A DNA stretch of 62,278 nucleotides, taken from NCBI GenBank assembly GCA_024402505.1, contig JAKSTP010000013.1, forward strand, positions 1 through 62,278, in the 5' to 3' direction. Position numbers and translations under genes: made by a program. Positions 43,395-49,391 of the stretch are shown here, piece by piece. Within the stretch, counting starts at the first letter, position 1. Every line of letters begins with the position of its first letter. This stretch comes from Treponema sp. (GTDB lineage Bacteria; Spirochaetota; Spirochaetia; Treponematales; Treponemataceae). The notes beneath the pieces were generated by a model. That model was not told the origin of the DNA. It was given only the letters and a program-made list of their open reading frames with translations, and did not search any database.

Positions 43395-44771
43395 ATGAAA
43401 CTAATTGGAAATAAAGAATTTTACAAAAAACTTCTTGTAATTATGCTGCCTATTGTAATCCAGAACCTGATTACAAATTTTGTAGGCCTTTTGGACAATA
43501 TTATGGTGGGTCAGACCGGCACCGACCAGATGAACGCTGTTTCCGTGTGCAACCAGCTTTTCTTTGTGTTCAATCTTTGTCTTTGGGGTGCCGTAAGTGG
43601 TGCTGCCATTTTTACAAGCCAGTATTATGGAAAAGGTGACAATAAAGGCGTTCGGGATACTTTTCGCGCTAAAATTGTAATGGTCCTTATTGTTAGTGTT
43701 ACAGCCTGTATTATCTTCTGGTTTTTAGGCGGAGCTCTTATCAGCAAATTCCTTCATGAAACAAATGATGTTGGAAATGCCGGTGAAACTTTGCGCTATG
43801 CCATAAAATATATGCGCATCATGCTGATTGGCGTTCTTCCGCTGGCACTGAACTTTGCTTACGGAAACACCCTCCGTGGAATTGGACAGACCCGCATTCC
43901 TATGGTGGCAGGGGTAATGGCCGTAGGTGTAAACCTGGTTCTGAACTACGTGCTTATTTTTGGTCACTTTGGGGCACCAAGAATGGGTGTTGCTGGAGCC
44001 GCAATTGCTACAGTAATTTCCCGCTATCTTGAAACCGGCTTCATGATGGTCTACACCCATACTCACAAAGAAAAATGTGCCTTTATTGTGGATGCATACA
44101 AAACTTTCCGTATTCCAAATCAGCTTTTGCGCCAGATTCTTATTAAGGGGCTTCCACTTGCTGTAAACGAAACCATGTGGTCTTTGGGACTTACCCTTAT
44201 GAATCAGTGTTACTCTCTCCGTGGACTGGATGTTGTTGCCGCCCTGAACATTACTTCTACCATCGTAAACCTGTTTAATGTTGTAATGTTTGCCGTTGGA
44301 GATTCTATTTCCATTATTGTAGGACAGCTTTTGGGCGCAAATAAGATGGATGAAGCAAAGGATACTGCCAACAAGCTGATTTTCTTCTCGGTTTCCTGCT
44401 GTGCAGTTTTAGGGGCAATTCTTGCATCTACAAGACATCTGTTCCCGGCCATCTACAATACAGAAGAAACTGTTAAAATGCTTGCTTCAAAGTTTATTCT
44501 GGTAAGTGCCTGTGCCATGCCGGTTTGTGCTGCCATGCATGCCTGTTACTTTACAATCCGCACCGGTGGAAGAACCATTATTACTTTCTTGTTTGACAGT
44601 GTGTTTATCTGTTGTATAAGTTTCCCTGTGGCCTTTTGTCTGGTGCATTTTTCGGCTATTTACATTGTGTTTATCTACCTTACAGTGCAAGCCCTGGATC
44701 TTCTAAAAGTTGCCATTGGGCTTACTTTGGTAAGAAAAGGCATCTGGGTGAATAACCTGGTAGCCGACTAA
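43395..44771 (+). CDS. MATE-family multidrug efflux transporter
   Basis: 458 residues from the ATG at 43395 (a TTG at 43389 adds two residues). Twelve TM helices of the MATE fold. Conserved segments: LITNFVGLLDNIMVGQTGTDQMNAVSV, GAPRMGVAGAAIATVISR and DSISIIVGQLLGANKMDEA. The family exports cationic drugs using Na+ or H+. Weak ribosome site. A strong hairpin terminator at 45251 is the likeliest 3' end of the operon. Confidence 0.9.
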   Translation: MKLIGNKEFYKKLLVIMLPIVIQNLITNFVGLLDNIMVGQTGTDQMNAVSVCNQLFFVFNLCLWGAVSGAAIFTSQYYGKGDNKGVRDTFRAKIVMVLIVSVTACIIFWFLGGALISKFLHETNDVGNAGETLRYAIKYMRIMLIGVLPLALNFAYGNTLRGIGQTRIPMVAGVMAVGVNLVLNYVLIFGHFGAPRMGVAGAAIATVISRYLETGFMMVYTHTHKEKCAFIVDAYKTFRIPNQLLRQILIKGLPLAVNETMWSLGLTLMNQCYSLRGLDVVAALNITSTIVNLFNVVMFAVGDSISIIVGQLLGANKMDEAKDTANKLIFFSVSCCAVLGAILASTRHLFPAIYNTEETVKMLASKFILVSACAMPVCAAMHACYFTIRTGGRTIITFLFDSVFICCISFPVAFCLVHFSAIYIVFIYLTVQALDLLKVAIGLTLVRKGIWVNNLVAD

Positions 44772-44809
44772 CAACAATCAAAGTTCCTGCAGTAAAAAGC
44801 AGCCCCCCC

Positions 44810-45055
44810 CTAACTAGTCTATTGCGTGCATTCAAAAGTGGGACCCTTAGGAAGTTAATTACCATGAAAAATACGGGAAGGAAGACAGGGGCTGCGAAAA
44901 ACGCTCGTAGGCCGGAACATAGTTTCCTTGCCGGCCTACGCGCGTAGCGACGATATCTAGCAGTTTTCGACAGCCACTGGCTGACTGGTAGTATTTTTCA
45001 TGCGCGGTAGTACAGTCTTGGGACTCGCTTTTTAATGCACCGGGGTAGTTTTATT
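44810..45055 (+). repeat. Nested imperfect palindrome, element 1
   Basis: From outside in, arm pairs are: GTGCATTCAAAAGTGGGAC (44826-44844) against the inverted GGGACTCGCTTTTTAATGCAC (45020-45040); CATGAAAAATAC (44863-44874) against GTATTTTTCATG (44991-45002), perfect over 12 bp; GCTGCGAAAAAC-like (44891-44902) against GTTTTCGACAGC-like (44963-44974), imperfect; and CGTAGGCCGG (44906-44915) against CCGGCCTACG (44931-44940), perfect over 10 bp. As RNA or single-stranded DNA it would form a long hairpin of about 200 nt. Confidence 0.75.
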
Positions 45056-45200
45056 TTTATTGTCACACGGATTTGCTACGTCCTACGGACTCCGCGGAAG
45101 TTGGGGTGAGGGCACTTTGGAAGTGAAGTTCGTGCAGTAAAAAGTGGGACGCTTGGAAGTTAGTTGCCTTGAAAAATACGGGAAGGAAGACAGGGGCTGC
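44865..45200 (+). repeat. 31-bp perfect direct repeat pair
   Basis: The same 31 bp occurs at 44865-44895 and 45170-45200 (it starts TGAAAAATACGGG and ends GGGGCTGC), offset 305 bp. A 35-bp block (ctaactagt..gtgggac) also occurs at 44810-44844 and 45204-45238 with one mismatch. The order of the two blocks is reversed between copies, showing mosaic rearrangement. Confidence 0.9.
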
Positions 45201-45203
45201 ACC

Positions 45204-45360
45204 CTAACTAGTTTATTGCGTGCATTCAAAAGTGGGACGCAGCAAAAAGAACGCACTCGATACCGTCCTTATAGGTGTCGAGGTGCGTTTTTTTGCGTCG
45301 CTGGGACCCCGCTTTTTAATGCACTGCGGTAGTTTTATTTTATGTTGTCACACGGATTTG
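45204..45360 (+). repeat. Nested palindrome, element 2
   Basis: GTGCATTCAAAAGTGGGAC (45220-45238) faces GGGACCCCGCTTTTTAATGCAC (45303-45324); the arms continue inwards (GCAGCAAAAAGAACGCAC against GTGCGTTTTTTTGCGTCGC) into the terminator hairpin. The tail TTGTCACACGGATTTG occurs at 45345-45360 as at 45060-45075, and its inverse lies at about 45436-45448. Confidence 0.75.
45251..45294 (+). terminator. Strong hairpin with T tract in element 2
   Basis: Stem ACGCACTCGATACC (45251-45264) against AGGTGTCGAGGTGCGT (45273-45288), near-perfect over 14 pairs, 8-nt loop, then TTTTTT. The likeliest end of the MATE transcript or of a non-coding RNA from the island. Confidence 0.75.
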
Positions 45361-45467
45361 TTCGCTCCTACGGAGCTCACTTTTTTTTATTGGAAGTGTA
45401 TTATTACAAAAACCAGCGAAGTCCGTAGGACTGAGCCAATCCGTGTGATAAAAGAATTACCAAAAAG

Positions 45468-45565
45468 ATCCTTCGACTACGCTCAGGATGACAAGGTATT
45501 CACGTCAGGATGACAAGGTATTTGTGCTCAGGATGACAAGGTATTTACGTCAGGATGATAAGGTA
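45468..45565. repeat. Palindromic ATCCTTCGAC...GCTCAGGAT unit with four tandem TCAGGATGA repeats
   Basis: At 45468-45489 ATCCT and AGGAT frame a small hairpin of a type scattered in many bacterial genomes. It runs into TCAGGATGACAAGGTATT-like units beginning at 45483, 45505, 45528 and 45550 (periods 22, 23 and 22 bp); the last has TGATA. Not CRISPR: spacing is too short and regular, with no separate spacers. Confidence 0.85.
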
Positions 45566-45586
45566 ATTTTTTTTATGGACGGAATG

Positions 45587-46480
45587 CTACTGGTGTTTTT
45601 TCAAATCTCGGAGAAAAACTGCAATTGCAGCCCCAATAATAATTATGTAACCAATAAGGCTCCACTGGTCTGGTACCTGGCCCAGGAAAATGAAGCCTAA
45701 GAGGGCGGCAAAAATAATATTTGAATAATCGTAAACTGAAATCTTGTAGGCCGGTGCATTGTAGAAGGCCCCTGTAAGTCCAAACTGTCCGCAGGCAGCA
45801 AAAACTCCAGTTCCACAAAGCCAGATTAGCTGCTGAAGAGTCATAGGTTCAAAGTAAATGATGGAGAATGGAATGGCAATTAGGGTAGAGAAGGCGCTGA
45901 AAAAAGCAATAATTACCATGCCGTTTACGTTGTAGGTGCGTACTTTTCGGATACAGGCAGCGGCACATCCGGCTCCCATTCCGCCAATAAAAGCAACAAT
46001 GGCTGGAAAAGTCTGGCTGAAATCAAGGCCCGGTTTAATAATAAAAAGGGCACCTGTAAAAGCGGCTACCAGGGAACACATGGAGAACAGGTTTGGTTTT
46101 TCCCCAACAATGAAGATGCTGAAAAATACTGCAAAGAATGGGCTCATCTTGTTAAGCATGGCCGCATCACTTATGTTCATGATTCCAAGGGCATAGAAGT
46201 TACCGAAAATCCCAAAGCTTCCTACGGCACTTCGCATCACAATCCATTTCCATGCCCCTTTTTCTACGTGAAGCACACTTTTGTCAGAACGGCTTTTTGT
46301 TATAAGGGTAGTGAAAGAAATGATAAATGCAATGGAATTTCTAAATAGGGTTTTCTGAATGAAAGGAAGATCTCCTGCCATGCGCACACAAAGGTCCATA
46401 CAGGCAAAACCGAAGGCCGAAAATAAAATCCATGCAATTCCTTTTTTCAGATTATAATTTTCGTTTGGGGCAGCACTCAT
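45587..46480 (-). CDS. EamA/DMT-family transporter
   Basis: 297 residues from the ATG at 46480. The AAAAGGAGG ribosome site abuts an earlier ATG at 46486 but is 6 nt from 46480, so the latter is preferred. Ten TM helices in two EamA halves: FGFACMDLCVRMAGDLPFIQKTLFRN, GIMNISDAAMLNKMSPFFAVFFSIFIVGEK in the first and FFSAFSTLIAIPFSIIYF, NIIFAALLGFIFLGQVPDQWSLIGYIIIIGA in the second. These are metabolite exporters; substrate unknown. Downstream lies the repeat island. Confidence 0.88.
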   Translation of the reverse strand: MSAAPNENYNLKKGIAWILFSAFGFACMDLCVRMAGDLPFIQKTLFRNSIAFIISFTTLITKSRSDKSVLHVEKGAWKWIVMRSAVGSFGIFGNFYALGIMNISDAAMLNKMSPFFAVFFSIFIVGEKPNLFSMCSLVAAFTGALFIIKPGLDFSQTFPAIVAFIGGMGAGCAAACIRKVRTYNVNGMVIIAFFSAFSTLIAIPFSIIYFEPMTLQQLIWLCGTGVFAACGQFGLTGAFYNAPAYKISVYDYSNIIFAALLGFIFLGQVPDQWSLIGYIIIIGAAIAVFLRDLKKHQ

Positions 46481-46503
46481 GAGCATCCTCCTTTTTATAT
46501 GTC

Positions 46504-46532
46504 TTCAATATATTAGTTTTTTTCGGTAAAAT
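46504..46532 (+). promoter_or_regulatory. Candidate promoter of hisHF
   Basis: -10 TAAAAT (46527-46532) with a weak -35 TTCAAT (46504-46509) at 17 bp. The hisH ATG at 46540 is 7 nt past the -10 box with no Shine-Dalgarno. Weaker than the others. Confidence 0.4.
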
Positions 46533-46539
46533 AGACAAC

Positions 46540-47157
46540 ATGATTGGAATAGTAGATTATAACGCCGGAAATATTACCAGCGTGGAACGGGCCCTCACTT
46601 ATCTTGGGGTTGATTATGTGCTTTCAAAAAATCCAAAAGACCTTGCATCATGCGAAAAACTGATTTTCCCTGGTGTTGGGGATGCAGCTTATGCCATGGA
46701 ACAGCTGGCTGCCACAGGATTTGACGCCTTCCTAAAAAAATGGGCTGCAAACGGAAAACCTTTAATGGGAATCTGTCTTGGATCTCAGATTATTTTTGAT
46801 TTTTCTGAAGAAGGAAATGTAAAGTGCCTTGGACTTATTCCGGGTAAAATCTGTCACTTTGACAATCTGCCTAAAAACGAAACTTTGAAAATTCCTCATA
46901 TGGGATGGAATAACCTGCAGCGCAAAAACGGAAGCAGCGTGATTCTGGAAGGTGTTCCTGAAAATTCCGACTTCTATTTTGTTCATTCATACGTAATCTG
47001 TCCTGAAGATCAGAATGTTGTAAAAGCCACTGCCTCGTATATGGTAGATGTGCCAAGTGTTGTTCAGAAAGACAATGTAGTTGCCTGCCAGTTCCACCCA
47101 GAAAAAAGCGGTGAACCAGGGCTTAAAATCCTGAAGAACTTCTGCGAAAAATTCTAG
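46540..47157 (+). CDS. hisH: Imidazole glycerol phosphate synthase, glutaminase subunit HisH
   Basis: 205 residues, class I glutamine amidotransferase. Catalytic triad: C79 in MGICLGSQ, and H186 with E188 in [20 protein letters not shown] (oxyanion region) and YFVHSY are present. It supplies ammonia to HisF to make imidazole glycerol phosphate and AICAR in histidine synthesis. hisF follows after 17 nt with GAGGGAGGG in the gap. No other his genes are in the window. Confidence 0.93.
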   Translation: MIGIVDYNAGNITSVERALTYLGVDYVLSKNPKDLASCEKLIFPGVGDAAYAMEQLAATGFDAFLKKWAANGKPLMGICLGSQIIFDFSEEGNVKCLGLIPGKICHFDNLPKNETLKIPHMGWNNLQRKNGSSVILEGVPENSDFYFVHSYVICPEDQNVVKATASYMVDVPSVVQKDNVVACQFHPEKSGEPGLKILKNFCEKF

Positions 47158-47174
47158 GCGAGAGGGAGGGAAAA

Positions 47175-47939
47175 ATGCTTAAAAAACGAATTATTGTTTG
47201 CCTTGATGTAAAGGACGGACGAACTACAAAGGGTGTTAAGTTTTTGAACAATGTTGATATTGGCGATCCTGTAGAAATGGCCCGTGCCTACTATGAACAG
47301 GGGGTTGATGAACTGGTTTTCTACGATATCATTGCATCTGCCCGGGGCCGTGGACCTATTCTGGATCTTATTTCCCGTGTTGCAAGCCAGGTTTTCATTC
47401 CTTTCTGTGTAGGTGGTGGAATTGGTTCTGTTGATGACATCCGTTCTACAATTCTTGCAGGGGCTGAAAAAGTAAGCTTGAACTCTCAGGCAGTAAAAAA
47501 TCCTGATCTGATTTCTCAGGGTGCCCGCATTTTTGGAAACCAGTGTATCGTTCTTGGAATGGATGCCGCCAGAGACCCTGAAATGCCAAGCGGTTACCGG
47601 GTTTACATTAACGGTGGACGTGTAAAAACTGATCTTGATGCTCTGGCCTGGGCAAAAAAAGCCGTGGAACTTGGGGCAGGTGAAATCGTTCTAAATTCAA
47701 TTGATGCCGACGGAACTAAAGCCGGTTATGAAATCAACCTTACCCGCATGATTGCCGAAAACGTAGCAGTTCCTGTAATTGCCAGCGGTGGCGGCGGAAC
47801 TCCACAGCATCTTGCCGACGTTCTTAAAGAAGGTAAAGCTGATGCAGCCCTTATTGCCAGCATGGTTCATTCTGGCCAGTACACGGTAGGTTCCATCAAA
47901 GCAGATCTGGATAAAGCCGGTGTTCCGGTAAGACTGTAA
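47175..47939 (+). CDS. hisF: Imidazole glycerol phosphate synthase, cyclase subunit HisF
   Basis: 254 residues, (beta-alpha)8 barrel. D11 in VCLDVKDGR and the second catalytic Asp in VLGMDAARD, plus phosphate-binding [11 protein letters not shown] and [11 protein letters not shown] and [12 protein letters not shown]. All key residues are kept. Pairs with HisH. Its 3' end is 1 nt from the converging antitoxin-like gene. Confidence 0.94.
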   Translation: MLKKRIIVCLDVKDGRTTKGVKFLNNVDIGDPVEMARAYYEQGVDELVFYDIIASARGRGPILDLISRVASQVFIPFCVGGGIGSVDDIRSTILAGAEKVSLNSQAVKNPDLISQGARIFGNQCIVLGMDAARDPEMPSGYRVYINGGRVKTDLDALAWAKKAVELGAGEIVLNSIDADGTKAGYEINLTRMIAENVAVPVIASGGGGTPQHLADVLKEGKADAALIASMVHSGQYTVGSIKADLDKAGVPVRL

Positions 47940-47940
47940 A

Positions 47941-48576
47941 TCAGCTTTCCAGAATATTTTCTATATTGCAATGCAAAGCCCGGGCCAGTGCCAGTAAAGT
48001 GACACCCTGGGCTTTATTTATGTCATTTTGCCGCTGTTCATACATCTGGATATTGCGAAGATGAACATTTGATATTTGGGCCAGTTCTCTTTGGGAAAGA
48101 TTTGCCATGTGGCGGTACATCTGAAGATTTGTTGGCGAAAGGCCAGAACCGGTGTTTTCATCTGCCATTTCGCAAAATCTTTCCAGGTCCATTTCGTGGA
48201 ACAGGGGATACATTTCTATTATTTTTGATAATGGCAGGCTGCTGCTGATTTCTTTAAAAGTTCTTCCACTTTTCCACTGATAGTAGGCAAGAACCCATCC
48301 GCTCCAGTATTCTGCTTTTTGCGGTGGATTGGATCTTGGTTTTTTGTGTTCTGCGTCTAATCCTACATTTTCAAATATTTCCCATACAACTTCTGCTCCT
48401 GATTTTCCGGAAATGTAGGATGGATGGCCCTGTTCAAAAAATGATGCAATTCCGCTTTCTATAAACATGCGAAAAAAAAGATCGGCATCACAGTTGTAAT
48501 CAACCAGAGCGTAGTTAATCATTTCGGCAAGAGTTTTCATGGAATCGGAAAGAAAGTTTTTATCATAGGAGTTCAA
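47941..48576 (-). CDS. HTH-domain protein, candidate antitoxin of a DUF3990 pair
   Basis: 211 residues from the TTG at 48576 (AAGGAG 9 nt upstream), overlapping the toxin candidate by 14 nt. A frame from 48606 would start at TTG with no ribosome site; an ATG at 48540 is also possible. N-terminal ~150 residues form an unknown helical domain (YALVDYNCDADLFFRMFIESGIASFF, KAEYWSGWVLAYYQWKSGRTFKEISS). The C-terminal ~60 residues are a Cro/C1-type helix-turn-helix (LSQRELAQISNVHLRNIQMYEQ, TLLALARALHC). By position and DNA-binding domain it would neutralise the upstream protein and repress the shared promoter. Confidence 0.75.
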   Translation of the reverse strand: MNSYDKNFLSDSMKTLAEMINYALVDYNCDADLFFRMFIESGIASFFEQGHPSYISGKSGAEVVWEIFENVGLDAEHKKPRSNPPQKAEYWSGWVLAYYQWKSGRTFKEISSSLPLSKIIEMYPLFHEMDLERFCEMADENTGSGLSPTNLQMYRHMANLSQRELAQISNVHLRNIQMYEQRQNDINKAQGVTLLALARALHCNIENILES

Positions 48577-49237
48577 GGGCTGTTTCTCCTTTTCGAAGGA
48601 TATCAATCATATAGATTTCAGATGCTGTCAGAGTTGCACTTTCGGTAAGTTTTTTGAAATCCCGCCGCGCTTTTGAATCACGCATAAAAAAACTTGGATA
48701 ATAAATATCTTTGTCAGCAAAAAACTTATCCTGAAATTCCAGTTGATTAAAGGCCTTTTCTGAAACAAGAACTGTTTGTATTCCAAGATTCCCCAGTTTC
48801 ATGGCTTTTGAAAGATTCTGCAGTGAAAGACTGTTGGAAATAAAGCTTTGTGCGTAAGAAAAATAGGAGTCGTCTGCCCGCCAGCCAGTTATTACATCGT
48901 AGTTTTCTAAAGGCAGATGAAAATGATCTGTCAAAAATGCCGCAGCCTGTGCCGAAAGATCACTGGAATAAACAAAGGTGCGGTGTTCAAGAAGAATGGT
49001 AATCCAGTGAAGAATATTGTATTTGCTGTCCTGAAGATCCAGAATGGAAAGATTGGTTGTATCCAAAGAATATTGATTTGCCCAGCCGTTAGTGTTTTTT
49101 TTACAGGCCCATTCCCGTGCCAGCTGAAGATCCTGAGTGCAGTAAAATCCCTTTCCGTAGTCATTTGTTTCTTTACCGGCAGGAAGACTTGGTGAGGTAA
49201 TGATATTTTGCGAACCATGGTAAAGGATAATATTCAT
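48563..49237 (-). CDS. DUF3990-family protein, candidate ADP-ribosyltransferase-like toxin
   Basis: 224 residues, no signal peptide. ILYHGSQNIITSPS (residues 4-17) and NDYGKGFYCTQDLQLAREWA (about 25-44) are the DUF3990 signature; the YHGS / FYCT pattern resembles the NAD-binding strands of ADP-ribosyltransferases. Further conserved-looking segments are YDVITGWRADDSYF and LVSEKAFNQLEF. DUF3990 proteins often pair with a second protein as toxin-antitoxin modules; I recall this as an association, not an established activity. Precedes the HTH gene with overlap, with a palindromic operator upstream. The ATG at 49237 lacks a Shine-Dalgarno. Confidence 0.75.
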   Translation of the reverse strand: MNIILYHGSQNIITSPSLPAGKETNDYGKGFYCTQDLQLAREWACKKNTNGWANQYSLDTTNLSILDLQDSKYNILHWITILLEHRTFVYSSDLSAQAAAFLTDHFHLPLENYDVITGWRADDSYFSYAQSFISNSLSLQNLSKAMKLGNLGIQTVLVSEKAFNQLEFQDKFFADKDIYYPSFFMRDSKARRDFKKLTESATLTASEIYMIDILRKGETALELL

Positions 49238-49243
49238 AACTAA

Positions 49244-49272
49244 AGTGTATCATTACAATGATATAAATACAA
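49244..49272 (-). promoter_or_regulatory. Promoter of the toxin-antitoxin-like pair
   Basis: Minus strand: -35 TTGTAT (49267-49272), 17-bp spacer, -10 TACACT (49244-49249). The toxin ATG is 6 nt past the -10 box. The 16-bp palindrome lies in the spacer and overlaps the -10. Confidence 0.55.
49248..49263. promoter_or_regulatory. Perfect 16-bp palindrome, candidate operator
   Basis: TATCATT-AC-AATGATA: arms at 49248-49254 and 49257-49263 are exact inverse complements around 2 bp. Placed 10 bp before the toxin start, between -35 and -10, as expected of an autorepression site bound by the HTH protein. Confidence 0.65.
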
Positions 49273-49333
49273 TAATGTGGCTTATTTTTGCATTAAAAAG
49301 ATTTCTTTTCTACTATATAAGCCGAAAACTCAG

Positions 49334-49339
49334 TATAAT
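49334..49339 (+). promoter_or_regulatory. -10 box of the giant surface gene
   Basis: TATAAT at 49334-49339; no good -35 at 16-18 bp. The micro-ORF ATG at 49347 is 7 nt further on, the same geometry as the leaderless genes elsewhere in the window. Confidence 0.45.
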
Positions 49340-49346
49340 GTGGATT

Positions 49347-49391
49347 ATGGTTCCTTCCGAAAATGAAACGAAGGACTATATTCTTTTTTGA
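49347..49391 (+). CDS. 14-codon leader ORF coupled to the giant surface gene
   Basis: ATG at 49347 opens MVPSENETKDYILF, ending at TGA 49389-49391. The A of the TGA is the first base of the next gene's ATG (TGATG). There is no Shine-Dalgarno before either start. The peptide has no signal or obvious attenuator-like run of one amino acid. It could be a translational leader that delivers ribosomes to the big gene. It could also be chance: a 14-codon ORF is weak evidence alone, and the support is the -10 spacing plus the exact stop/start overlap. Confidence 0.5.
   Translation: MVPSENETKDYILF

Larger units (their letters stand above)
44772..45586. repeat. Gene-free repeat island between converging genes
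   Basis: 815 bp with no convincing ORF: short frames here are repeat-encoded and have no ribosome site. It holds two related copies of a mosaic of short blocks, some direct and some inverted, one long near-palindrome around a 10-bp perfect arm pair, a second palindrome carrying a strong terminator, and four tandem TCAGGATGAcAAGGTA units. The sub-elements are listed separately. Confidence 0.85.

Noticed and set aside
44810..45240. Integron attC-like sites
   Set aside because: Blocks such as CCCTAACTAG and GTTAGTTG do not match RYYYAAC/GTTRRRY as required, and there is no integrase or cassette ORF.
45144..45513. Short ORFs in the repeat island
   Set aside because: Composed of repeat sequence, no ribosome site, and frames differ between the repeat copies.
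45483..45565. CRISPR array
   Set aside because: Units of 22-23 bp abut with almost no spacer and no cas gene is present.
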